DNA of 64,000 nt. It comes from Mycolicibacterium xanthum (GTDB taxonomy: Bacteria; Actinomycetota; Actinomycetes; Mycobacteriales; Mycobacteriaceae). Position numbers and translations under genes: made by a program. The notes under the pieces are model-generated. The model had not been told where the DNA came from. It saw nothing but the letters and a program-made list of their open reading frames with translations, and searched no databases. The DNA lies in contig NZ_JAIFZS010000008.1 of the NCBI RefSeq assembly GCF_019710635.1, positions 248,001-312,000 on the forward strand. The letters are read 5' to 3'. Numbering within the stretch: position 1 is the stretch's first letter; the number at the start of each line of letters is the position of its first letter. Positions 1 through 7,663 of this stretch are shown piece after piece.

Positions 1-2
1 TG

Positions 3-857
3 GCCACCGACGACTACCGGATGCTCGAGGACCGGCTCGGGCTGGCGAGCCAGACCCTGGCCGAGATCAACTCCTGGGCCGCCGCGGAGGGTTATTACCA
101 GCTCGGTGAGGTCCGCCGGCTGATGGGTGATCAGGAAGGCGCGGCCCGCGCCTTCGGCCAGGCCCGCGCGCTGGGACTGGACCCGCAGCCGGGCGAGGCG
201 TTGCTGGCCTGCCGGCGCGGTGACTCCGCGGCCGCCTGGACCGCGATCCGGGTGGCGCTGGCCGGCGATGACCGGTTGAACCGGGTGCGGCTGCTGCGGG
301 CCGCCGTCGAGATCGCACTGGGGCGCGACGCCGTCGACGAGGCCGAGACCTACTGTCGCGAACTGGAAGCCGACGCCGAGGCCTTCAAGACACCGGGCTT
401 TCTGGCCTGGGCCGCTCACGCACGCGGGGCCGTCGCGGTGCGCCAGGGCAAGTTCGCCGAGGCGCTGGAGTCGCTTCAAACGGCCCTGCGGGAGTACCGG
501 GTCCAGCAGTCCCGCTACGAGACGGCCGAGGTCTACGAGTGGATGGCGCTGGCCCGCCGGGGTCTGGGCGATGTCGAGGCGGCGACCGCCGACGCCGCGA
601 CCGCCGATGCCATCTACGTCCAACTCGGGGTCGAGCCCGCCGGGATCTGCGGTGCCCCGTCGCCGGGCGGGCTGACCCGCCGCGAGCTCGAGGTGCTTTC
701 GCACATCGCGCACGGCGCCACCAACCGCCAGGTGGCCGAACAGCTCTACCTTTCCGACAAGACCGTCGGCAGGCACCTGGCCAACATCTACGCCAAACTC
801 GGCGTCTCCTCCCGCACCGCGGCGGTGGCCTGGGCGCACGCCAACAACGTGCTGTAG
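3..857 (+). CDS. LuxR-family transcriptional regulator, C-terminal part (5' end outside window)
   Basis: The reading frame is already open at the first bases of the window, so only the C-terminal part (about 284 residues) of a larger protein is seen. The last 65 residues form a classic LuxR/GerE helix-turn-helix (LTRRELEVLSHIAHG, then NRQVAEQLYLSDKTVGRHL), which binds DNA. The preceding ~200 residues are alanine-rich helical repeats resembling TPR units, as found between the ATPase and the HTH of large LAL/MalT-type regulators. An AAA or cyclase domain may lie upstream but cannot be seen. The next gene is on the same strand after 99 bases, so it could be a target. The LuxR assignment is secure; the effector is unknown. 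Confidence 0.85.
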   Translation, partial: ATDDYRMLEDRLGLASQTLAEINSWAAAEGYYQLGEVRRLMGDQEGAARAFGQARALGLDPQPGEALLACRRGDSAAAWTAIRVALAGDDRLNRVRLLRAAVEIALGRDAVDEAETYCRELEADAEAFKTPGFLAWAAHARGAVAVRQGKFAEALESLQTALREYRVQQSRYETAEVYEWMALARRGLGDVEAATADAATADAIYVQLGVEPAGICGAPSPGGLTRRELEVLSHIAHGATNRQVAEQLYLSDKTVGRHLANIYAKLGVSSRTAAVAWAHANNVL

Positions 858-871
858 CGCCGGCGCCCCCC

Positions 872-912
872 TGCATCGTTTGCACCACGAACGGCCAGGG
901 GATTTGCATCGT
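872..912 (+). promoter_or_regulatory. Direct repeat upstream of the methyltransferase, possible operator
   Basis: The octamer TGCATCGT occurs at 872-879 and again at 905-912, 33 bp apart start to start (about three helical turns), each copy within a TTTGCA-type context. The repeat sits in the 99-bp gap between the LuxR-family gene and the methyltransferase. It could be a regulator site, but no known consensus was matched. Confidence 0.25.
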
Positions 913-956
913 GCGGCCGATGATTTCTCCGGGTGCCGCGGCCTAGCGTCGTAGTC

Positions 957-2036
957 ATGACGACATTGCATGAGCAAACCACAACCCAAGACACCACCGA
1001 GGAGTTCGCCGAGCGGATCGTCGGCGCGATCGACGCCGCGAGCGTGGCGATCCTGCTGTCCATCGGACACCAGACCGCGCTGTTCGACACCCTTGCCGGC
1101 CTTCCCGCGGCCACCAGCACACAGATCGCCGACGCCGCCGGGCTGAACGAGCGTTATGTGCGCGAATGGCTCGGCGGCGTGGCCGCCGCCCGGATCGTCG
1201 ACTACGACCCGATCGCCGAGACCTACGCGCTTCCCCCGCACCGCGCCGCCGTACTCACCCGCTCCGCCGGACCGGACAACCTGTCCCGGGTCGCGCAGTT
1301 CATCCCGCTGCTCGGCGAGGTCGAACAGAAGGTGATCGGCTGCTTCCGCACCGGCGGCGGCCTGTCCTACACGGAGTACCCGCGCTTTCACTCGCTGATG
1401 GCCGAGGAGAGCGGCGAGGTGTTCGACGCCGCGCTCGTCGACGCCATCCTGCCGATGGCCGACGGGCTGCCCGAGCGGCTGCGCGCCGGGGTGGACGTGG
1501 CCGACATCGGCTGCGGCAGTGGCCACGCCATCAACGTGATGGCATCGGCGTTCCCGGCCAGCCGGTTCACCGGCATCGACTTCTCCGACGAGGGACTGGC
1601 CGCGGGCACCGCCGAGGCCCGTCGGCTCGGCCTGACCAACGCGACCTTCGTCCGCGCCGACGCGGCGGCGTTCGACGCCACCGAGGCGTTCGACGTCATC
1701 ACCGCGTTCGACGCGATCCACGACCAGGCGCACCCGGCGCAGGTGCTGGCCAACATCCACCGCGCGCTGCGGCCCGGTGGGGTCTTCCTGATGGTGGACA
1801 TCAAGGCGTCCAGTCACCTGCAGGACAACATCGGGGTGCCGTTCGCGGCCTACCTGTACACCGTGTCGACGATGCACTGCATGAGCGTGTCGCTGGGCCT
1901 GGACGGCGACGGGCTGGGCACCTGTTGGGGCCGCGAACTGGCCACCACGATGCTGACCGAGGCCGGGTTCGGCGACGTGTCGGTGCGCGAGATCGACACC
2001 GATCCGATCAACTTCTACTACATCGCCCGGAAGTGA
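957..2036 (+). CDS. SAM-dependent methyltransferase with N-terminal winged helix (Rv2258c-like)
   Basis: A 359-residue class I methyltransferase. Residues ~20-110 form the helical/winged-helix domain typical of O-methyltransferase-like proteins; the SAM-binding loop DIGCGSG is at residues 183-189, followed by the acidic TGIDFS strand end. The layout resembles the mycobacterial protein Rv2258c, once annotated as a regulator but with a methyltransferase fold; its substrate is unknown. I chose the ATG at 957 rather than an in-frame GTG at 933, because the family start begins shortly before the first helix. The homocysteine methyltransferase starts 3 bases after its stop, so the two probably form an operon that consumes and recycles methyl donors. 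Confidence 0.85.
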   Translation: MTTLHEQTTTQDTTEEFAERIVGAIDAASVAILLSIGHQTALFDTLAGLPAATSTQIADAAGLNERYVREWLGGVAAARIVDYDPIAETYALPPHRAAVLTRSAGPDNLSRVAQFIPLLGEVEQKVIGCFRTGGGLSYTEYPRFHSLMAEESGEVFDAALVDAILPMADGLPERLRAGVDVADIGCGSGHAINVMASAFPASRFTGIDFSDEGLAAGTAEARRLGLTNATFVRADAAAFDATEAFDVITAFDAIHDQAHPAQVLANIHRALRPGGVFLMVDIKASSHLQDNIGVPFAAYLYTVSTMHCMSVSLGLDGDGLGTCWGRELATTMLTEAGFGDVSVREIDTDPINFYYIARK

Positions 2037-2039
2037 CCC

Positions 2040-2999
2040 ATGTCCGTCATCGACAGCGTCGACCGGCGTTCCCTGCCGCAGCTGCGCGGCAACGCCCTGT
2101 TCGTCACCGACGGGGGACTGGAAACCGAGCTGGTATTCCATGACGGCCTCGACCTGCCCGCCTTCGCGGCCTTCCCGCTGGTGGAGACGCCGGCGGGTCG
2201 GGATCGGCTCCACAGGTACTACGGCGGCTATGTCGACATCGCGCGGAGGCACCGCGCTGGATTCGTGGTGGAAACCCCGACCTGGCGGGCCAACAAGGGC
2301 TGGGCCGAGCAGCTCGGCTACTCCGCGCAGCGCCTCGATGCCGTCAACCGGGCCGCGGTGCGGCTCGCCGAGGAGGTACGCACGGCCGCCGAAGCCGAGG
2401 GCATCACCGCCGTGGTGAGTGGATGCGTCGGCCCCCGCGGCGACGGCTATGACCCCGGGGACGCGATGAGCGCAGAGGAAGCCAGGCGGTACCACGGCGA
2501 TCAGATCGACACCTTCGCATCCACGTCGGCCGATCTGGTCACCGCGATCACCATGACCAATGTGGCGGAGGCGATCGGAGTCGTACGTGCCGCTGCGGCG
2601 GCTGGCATTCCGGTGGCGATCTCGTTCACCGTGGAGACCGACGGCCGACTTCCGACCGGCCAACCGCTGAACGAGGCGATCGACCAGGTGGACTCCGAAA
2701 CAGATTTCGGTGCTTCATATTTCATGGTCAATTGCGCACACCCGACCCATTTCGGGGGAGCGCTGGACCGCCCCGGGACGTGGTGCCGACGTCTTGTCGG
2801 CCTTCGTGCGAACGCCTCCACCAAGAGCCACGCCGAGCTCGACGAGGCCACCGAGTTGGACGCCGGCGATCCGGATCAGCTCGCGGCCGAGCATGCGTGG
2901 TTGCGCAGCCGACTGCCGGCGTTGGCGGTGCTGGGCGGATGTTGCGGCACCGACGCTCGCCACGTCGCCGCCATCGTGTCCGCATGGAGGGGCCACTAA
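2040..2999 (+). CDS. Homocysteine S-methyltransferase family protein
   Basis: A 319-residue TIM-barrel enzyme of the MmuM/betaine-homocysteine methyltransferase family. It transfers a methyl group from a donor such as S-methylmethionine or SAM to homocysteine, giving methionine. The N-terminal TDGGLETEL motif and the three zinc-ligand cysteines (C232 in NCAHP, C301-C302 in GGCCGT) are intact, so it should be active. Only 3 bases separate it from the upstream methyltransferase, suggesting co-transcription and a role in recycling the demethylated product. The precise methyl donor cannot be read from sequence. Confidence 0.88.
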   Translation: MSVIDSVDRRSLPQLRGNALFVTDGGLETELVFHDGLDLPAFAAFPLVETPAGRDRLHRYYGGYVDIARRHRAGFVVETPTWRANKGWAEQLGYSAQRLDAVNRAAVRLAEEVRTAAEAEGITAVVSGCVGPRGDGYDPGDAMSAEEARRYHGDQIDTFASTSADLVTAITMTNVAEAIGVVRAAAAAGIPVAISFTVETDGRLPTGQPLNEAIDQVDSETDFGASYFMVNCAHPTHFGGALDRPGTWCRRLVGLRANASTKSHAELDEATELDAGDPDQLAAEHAWLRSRLPALAVLGGCCGTDARHVAAIVSAWRGH

Positions 3000-3009
3000 G
3001 CTGCTGCCG

Positions 3010-3834
3010 ATGGCAGCCCTGGACGTCCTCGCAGACTGGCCGGTCCCGACGGTGGCCGCCGCCGTGGTGGGTCCGGCGGGCCGACTGGCCGAGTACGGCG
3101 ACACCACGCGCCGGTTCGCGCTGGCGTCGGTGACCAAACCGTTGGTGGCCCGGGCCGCGCAGGTCGCCGTCGAGGAGGGCGCCGTCGACCTCGACACCGA
3201 GGCGGGGCCGCCCGGTTCGACGGTGCGTCACCTGCTTGCCCACGCCGCGGGCTACGAGATGACCTCGGCGAGGGTGATCGCCGCACCGGGCACCCGCCGG
3301 ATCTACTCCAACCACGGCTTCACGGTGCTGGCCGAGACGATGGAACGGGAATCGTCGATCCCGTTCGCCAGCTACCTCAGCGAGGCGGTGTTGGAACCGC
3401 TCGGTATGGCCGACACCTCGTTGGAGGGCGGCCTTCCCGCGGCCGGGTACGGGGCCACCTCGACCGTCGACGACCTGGTGGCGTTCGCCACTGACCTGCT
3501 CGCTCCGGCCACGGTGTCCCCGCACATGCACCGCGAGGCGATCAGCTTGCAGTTTCCCGGCCTGGACGGGGTGCTTCCCGGTTTCGGGGTGCAGCGCCCG
3601 AACGACTGGGGGCTGGGGTTCGAGATCCGCGACGGCAAGTCCCCGCATTGGACCGGGGCGGCGAACTCGGCGGCCACGTTCGGACATTTCGGCCAGTCCG
3701 GGACGTTTCTGTGGGTCGATCCGGGGGCGTCGCTGGCGCTGGTCGTGCTCACCGACCGCCCGTTCGGGGAGTGGGCGCATCCGGTGATGCCGGCGCTGTC
3801 TGATGAAGTTCTGAGAGAATTTGGGCGCGACTAG
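3010..3834 (+). CDS. Serine hydrolase of the beta-lactamase/esterase family (Rv2257c-like)
   Basis: A 274-residue serine hydrolase of the class C beta-lactamase/EstB fold. The catalytic SxxK tetrad is SVTK at residues 40-43, YSN is the Tyr-x-Asn motif, and HFGQSG near the C terminus replaces the usual KTG. No signal peptide is visible, so it is probably cytoplasmic and more likely an esterase or peptidase than an antibiotic-degrading enzyme. The ATG at 3010 lies 10 bases after the upstream stop; an open frame continues further 5' but overlaps the previous gene. It likely belongs to the same operon. The substrate is unknown. Confidence 0.82.
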   Translation: MAALDVLADWPVPTVAAAVVGPAGRLAEYGDTTRRFALASVTKPLVARAAQVAVEEGAVDLDTEAGPPGSTVRHLLAHAAGYEMTSARVIAAPGTRRIYSNHGFTVLAETMERESSIPFASYLSEAVLEPLGMADTSLEGGLPAAGYGATSTVDDLVAFATDLLAPATVSPHMHREAISLQFPGLDGVLPGFGVQRPNDWGLGFEIRDGKSPHWTGAANSAATFGHFGQSGTFLWVDPGASLALVVLTDRPFGEWAHPVMPALSDEVLREFGRD

Positions 3835-3982
3835 CGCAACACACGTCTCACGAGGCACAATGGTCACGTAGACCTCGCAGGTCTCGCACACCACAATTTC
3901 ACAGGCAGCATTCATCGTCTCTGTTCGGTGATCCACCAGGTCGTTGGGGAAGACGTCCCTCGTGGAGCCGAAGGAGCAGCAG

Positions 3983-4495
3983 ATGCGTGCAGCGAACCAA
4001 TTCGCCGACGCGACGACGGGCGTGGTCTACATCCATGCCTCACCCGCGGCGGTGTGCCCGCACGTCGAGTGGGCGCTGTCGTCGACCCTCAATGCGAGGG
4101 CGAATCTGAAGTGGACCCCGCAGCCGGCCATGCCCGGGCAGCTGCGGGCCGTCACCAACTGGGTCGGACCGGTCGGCACCGGCGCCCAGCTGGCCAATGC
4201 GCTGCGCTCGTGGTCGGTGCTGCGCTTCGAGGTGACCGAGGATCCCAGCCAGGGCGTGGACGGGCACCGCTGGTGCCACACCCCGCAGCTGGGCCTGTGG
4301 AGCGGTGCGATGAGCGCCAATGGCGACGTGATGGTCGGCGAGATGCGGCTGCGCGCCCTGATGGCGTCGGGCGCCGACACGCTGGCCGCCGAACTGGACA
4401 CCGTGCTGGGCACGGCGTGGGACGACGCCCTGGAGGCCTACCGCGACGGTGGGTCGGGCGCCGAGGTCAGCTGGCTGAGCCGCGGAGTCGGCTAG
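3983..4495 (+). CDS. DUF3145 domain protein (Rv2256c-like)
   Basis: A 170-residue protein with the conserved opening MRAANQFADATTGVVYIHAS that characterises the actinobacterial DUF3145 family. The ATG at 3983 has a good ribosome site, AAGGAG at 3971-3976, six bases upstream. No catalytic motif or membrane segment is visible; function is unknown across the family. A 148-base gap precedes it, so it may have its own promoter. Its stop codon TAG lies inside the first copy of a 30-bp tandem repeat that runs to the stop of the convergent lipid-kinase gene. Confidence 0.82.
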   Translation: MRAANQFADATTGVVYIHASPAAVCPHVEWALSSTLNARANLKWTPQPAMPGQLRAVTNWVGPVGTGAQLANALRSWSVLRFEVTEDPSQGVDGHRWCHTPQLGLWSGAMSANGDVMVGEMRLRALMASGADTLAAELDTVLGTAWDDALEAYRDGGSGAEVSWLSRGVG

Positions 4496-4559
4496 GCCGA
4501 CGACATCGGGCGGCGAGTCGGCTAGGCCGACGACATCGGGCGGCGAGTCGGCTAGGCCG
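4485..4559. repeat. 30-bp tandem repeat, 2.5 copies, across two convergent stop codons
   Basis: Copies begin at 4485, 4515 and 4545 (the last one partial). Each carries GTCGGC-TAG-GCCGAC, a 6-bp hairpin whose loop is the stop codon TAG; in the last partial copy the right arm changes to GCCGGC. The first copy holds the DUF3145 stop (4493-4495) and the last overlaps the lipid-kinase stop (4552-4554). It probably works as a tandem bidirectional terminator without a U-tract. Confidence 0.85.
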
Positions 4560-5454
4560 GCCGAATCAGCGTCAGCGCGCCGGGCACCGCGGACACCTCG
4601 ACCGGCAGTGGGCACACGTACTCGCCGTCGGCGTAGGCATTGATCGGGGGTGAGCTCCCGGGGCATTCGACGCCTATCGTCTTCGCCCGTGCGGTGTGCA
4701 CCTCGTCGAGACCGACGTGGGTGCCCTTGAACACCGTCGGGAACAACCGGATCAGCCGGGTGCGCGACGCCGAAGCCACCATCGTGACGTCCAGCAGTCC
4801 GTCGCGCGGATCGGCGTCGGGACAGATCAGCATGCCGCCGCCGTAGCTGCGGGTGTTGCCGATCGCGGCGAGAGTGAGTTCGGTGTCGAGTTCGGTGCCG
4901 TCCAACGTCAGCCGGAACGGCAGCAGCCGCAGCCGGGACAGTTCGGCGAGCATCGCCAGGTTGTAGCGCATCCGGCCGTGCGGCCAGCGCATCCGGTTGG
5001 TCCGGTCGGTCACCAGCGAGTCGAATCCGGCGGCCATCACCGTGCCGAACCAGATGTCGGTGCCGTCGGCGCCGACGATGCGGCCCAGGTCCACGGTCTC
5101 GGCGACCCCGTCGACGACGACGTCGGCAGCGGCCTCGGGGTCTTTGGTCGGGATCCCGAACTCGCGCGCATGGTCGTTGCCCGTGCCGGCCGGGATGATG
5201 CCCAGCGGGACGCCGCTCTGCGCCACCACCTGCAACGCCAGCGAGACGATGCCGTCACCGCCGACCACCACCAACGCGTCCATGCCGCGCTCGAGCGCGC
5301 CCTCGACCAGCCGCCGGGCATGTGCGGGATCGCTGCCGGCGACCGCGACGACGTCGACGCCGCGCTGGTTCAGCCGGGTGACGGCACGCTCGGCGGCATG
5401 CGGCGCGCTGCCGTGTCCCGAGGCGGGATTGGTCAGCACCGTCACGCGAGTCAC
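4552..5454 (-). CDS. Diacylglycerol/lipid kinase, DAGK catalytic domain (Rv2252-like)
   Basis: A 300-residue lipid kinase. The DAGK catalytic motifs are present: GGDG at residues 65-68 and GTGND at about 90-94, with a C-terminal beta-sandwich. It would phosphorylate a lipid such as diacylglycerol with ATP at the membrane face; the M. tuberculosis homologue Rv2252 is linked to phospholipid/PIM metabolism. The GTG start at 5454 overlaps the TGA of the upstream flavoprotein in a GTGA arrangement, so the two are translationally coupled. An open frame continues further upstream on this strand but is antisense-phase noise inside the flavoprotein gene. Confidence 0.87.
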   Translation of the reverse strand: MTRVTVLTNPASGHGSAPHAAERAVTRLNQRGVDVVAVAGSDPAHARRLVEGALERGMDALVVVGGDGIVSLALQVVAQSGVPLGIIPAGTGNDHAREFGIPTKDPEAAADVVVDGVAETVDLGRIVGADGTDIWFGTVMAAGFDSLVTDRTNRMRWPHGRMRYNLAMLAELSRLRLLPFRLTLDGTELDTELTLAAIGNTRSYGGGMLICPDADPRDGLLDVTMVASASRTRLIRLFPTVFKGTHVGLDEVHTARAKTIGVECPGSSPPINAYADGEYVCPLPVEVSAVPGALTLIRPA

Positions 5455-7067
5455 GGAATCAGCTTGCCCGGGTTCAGGATTCCGGACGGATCCAGCGCCG
5501 CCTTGACGGCCCGCAACACCCGCACCCCGGCGTCGCCGACCTCGTCGCGCATCCACGGTCGGTGATCGGCGCCCACCCCGTGGTGGTGGGTGATCGTCGC
5601 TCCGGCCCGCATCATCGCGTCGGAGGCCGCCGCCTTGGCGGTGCGCCACTGCTCGATCGGGTTGCCGCGCTGCGCGGCGACCACGGTGAAGTACAGCGAC
5701 GCGCCGGTGGGGTAGACGTGCGAGATGTGGCACATCACCAGCGCGGGGGTGCCCGAGTCGGCCAGTGCACCGGTCAGCGCGGTGGTGACCGCCGCCTTGA
5801 GCGCGGGCAAGTTCGACCAGTTGGTGGCGGTCTCCAGGGTCTCGCACAGCGCGCCCGCCGAGAGCAGCGAGTCGCGCAGATAGGGCGCGTTGAACCGGCC
5901 GTGTTCCCACGCCCGGGCCGGGCCCTCGCCCAGCGAGGTGCCGCCGGCTTCCTGTAGCAGCGCCCGGGTCTCGGCGTGCCGGCTGGCGACGTGGGCCTGC
6001 GTGCCCTCGAACACCGTGATCGCCAGGCATCCGCCGGTGACCTGCTGCTCGCCGATGCTCTCGGTGGTGGCCAGGTTCACGCCCGTCTCCGCCTCGTCGG
6101 ACAGCCGGATCACCGTGGGTCCCGCACCGGTCTGCACCACGGCGCGCAGCGCGTCGGCGCCGGTGGCGAAGTCGGGGAACGACCACGCCTCGTAGCGGGT
6201 GGTCTCGGGCACCGGGTGCACGCGCACCCGAACCCGCGTGATGATGCCGAACGCGCCCTCGGAGCCGAGGAGCAGCTGGCGCAGGTCCGGGCCCGCCGCG
6301 GATTCCGGTGCACGGCCCAGGTCGAGGACGCCGGCCGGGGTCACCGCCCGCAGTCCGCGGACCATGTGGTCGAACCGGCCGTAGCCCGCCGAGTCCTGGC
6401 CGGACGAGCGGGTGGCGGCGAACCCGCCGATGGTGGCGAAGCAGAAGCTCTGGGGGAAGTGCCCGAGCGAGAAACCGCGTTCACCGAGCAGCCGCTCGGC
6501 CTCCGGGCCGGTGAGGCCGGCTCCGAGCTCGGCTTCCCAGGAGATCTCGTCGAGCGCGTGCAGCTGGTCGAGGCGGCGCAGATCCAGCGACACGACGGCC
6601 TTGAAGTCGCCGCGGGCCGGGTCCAGCCCGCCGACCACGCTGGTGCCGCCGCCGAACGGCACGACGGCGATGCTGCGGTCCGCGCAGAACCGCAGGACCG
6701 CGGCGATCTGGTCCTCGTCGCCGGGCAGCAGCACCGCGTCCGGCGCGTCCTGGATACCGAAATCGCGCCGCCGCAACAGGTCCAGGGTGGATTTGCCGCC
6801 GGAGCGCAACAGCCGGGCCCGATCGTCGACGATCACGTGATCGGCCCCGACGATCGCGCTCAGGCCGTCGCGATCGGTACGCGACACCGCCGAGGGCCGC
6901 ACCCGCACCTGGTCGATGCCCGGCTCCTCGGCGCCGACGGCGTCGATGCCCAGGGCCTGGTCCAGCAGCGAGCGGATGCCCGGGGACAGCGGCCTGGCCT
7001 CGGCCGGATCGCCCCATCCGTTCCACAACATCGGCGGATCGTCGGGACGGGTCACGGCGGGCGTCAT
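5451..7067 (-). CDS. FAD-binding oxidase, alkyldihydroxyacetonephosphate synthase-like (Rv2251-like)
   Basis: A 538-residue VAO/PCMH-type flavoprotein. The FAD pyrophosphate loop is PFGGGTSVVGG at residues 137-147, a second FAD segment contains ATIGGFAATRSSGQDS, and the AGPS-type histidine cluster HHHGVG is at 494-499. This resembles alkylglycerone-phosphate synthase, which makes ether lipid precursors; bacterial members often have unproven substrates. Coupling with the lipid kinase fits a lipid pathway. The ATG at 7067 lies 17 bases from the divergent TetR start, and the shared TACAGTA element suggests a leaderless transcript. Confidence 0.82.
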   Translation of the reverse strand: MTPAVTRPDDPPMLWNGWGDPAEARPLSPGIRSLLDQALGIDAVGAEEPGIDQVRVRPSAVSRTDRDGLSAIVGADHVIVDDRARLLRSGGKSTLDLLRRRDFGIQDAPDAVLLPGDEDQIAAVLRFCADRSIAVVPFGGGTSVVGGLDPARGDFKAVVSLDLRRLDQLHALDEISWEAELGAGLTGPEAERLLGERGFSLGHFPQSFCFATIGGFAATRSSGQDSAGYGRFDHMVRGLRAVTPAGVLDLGRAPESAAGPDLRQLLLGSEGAFGIITRVRVRVHPVPETTRYEAWSFPDFATGADALRAVVQTGAGPTVIRLSDEAETGVNLATTESIGEQQVTGGCLAITVFEGTQAHVASRHAETRALLQEAGGTSLGEGPARAWEHGRFNAPYLRDSLLSAGALCETLETATNWSNLPALKAAVTTALTGALADSGTPALVMCHISHVYPTGASLYFTVVAAQRGNPIEQWRTAKAAASDAMMRAGATITHHHGVGADHRPWMRDEVGDAGVRVLRAVKAALDPSGILNPGKLIP

Positions 7068-7084
7068 GCGTTACAGTATTACAG
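7068..7084. promoter_or_regulatory. Compact bidirectional promoter between flavoprotein and TetR genes
   Basis: The whole divergent intergenic region is 17 bp. The symmetric heptamer TACAGTA at 7072-7078 supplies a TANNNT -10 hexamer on each strand: TACAGT ends 7 bases before the plus ATG (7085) and TACTGT ends 5 bases before the minus ATG (7067). Both mRNAs would be leaderless. Direct repeats CTGTAAT/CTGTAAC on the minus strand could be the TetR operator. Confidence 0.55.
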
Positions 7085-7663
7085 ATGCTGTCAATCCGTA
7101 ACGGTGATGGGAGCGTCGAGCAGCGAATACTCGACGCCGCCGCCGCGTGCATTCTGGCCAACGGGGTCGAGCGCACCACGATGACCGAGATCGCGCGGCG
7201 CGCGCGGGTCAGCAGGCCGACCATCTACCGCCGCTGGCCCGACATCCGATGGGTCATCGCCGAGTTGCTGACCGTCCGGATCGCCGGCGTGCTCGAGGCG
7301 ATCCCGGACCGCGGAGTCGGGCGGGAGGCGACGGTGGGGCGGGTCGTCGCGGTGGCCGACCACCTGCAGCACGATGACATCGTGCAGGCGGTGATCCATA
7401 ACGCGCCGGGCCTGGCCATGACCTACATCGCCGACCGGCTGGGCACCAGCCAGCAGATCCTGATCGATGCGCTGGCCGAGGCCATCAAGGCCGGCCAGGA
7501 CGAGGGCAGCATCCGCACCGGCGACCCGCGCGAGATGGCGGCGATGTGTCTGCTGATCACCCAGTCGACCATCCAGTCGGCGCAGATGGTCGCCGAGCTG
7601 CTCGATGCCCGGGCGATCAACGTCGAGCTGGGTCACGCGCTGAACGGATACCTGCGGCCGTGA
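7085..7663 (+). CDS. TetR-family regulator (Rv2250c-like)
   Basis: A 192-residue TetR-family repressor. The N-terminal DNA-binding domain contains RILDAAAACILANGVERTTM and the recognition helix VSRPTIYRRWPD at about residues 46-57; the C-terminal ligand domain is helical with no known ligand. The gene diverges from the AGPS-like flavoprotein across 17 bp, the usual arrangement for a regulator of its neighbour. Its stop overlaps the glpD start (GTGA), so glpD is co-expressed. The ATG at 7085 fits a leaderless start; a later start would shorten the N terminus. Confidence 0.87.
   Translation: MLSIRNGDGSVEQRILDAAAACILANGVERTTMTEIARRARVSRPTIYRRWPDIRWVIAELLTVRIAGVLEAIPDRGVGREATVGRVVAVADHLQHDDIVQAVIHNAPGLAMTYIADRLGTSQQILIDALAEAIKAGQDEGSIRTGDPREMAAMCLLITQSTIQSAQMVAELLDARAINVELGHALNGYLRP

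Noticed and set aside
2728-3936. Minus-strand frame with a cysteine-rich start (near 3840-3930)
   Set aside because: It runs antisense to the serine hydrolase and has no SD or homology; the cysteine run is a by-product of the intergenic sequence.
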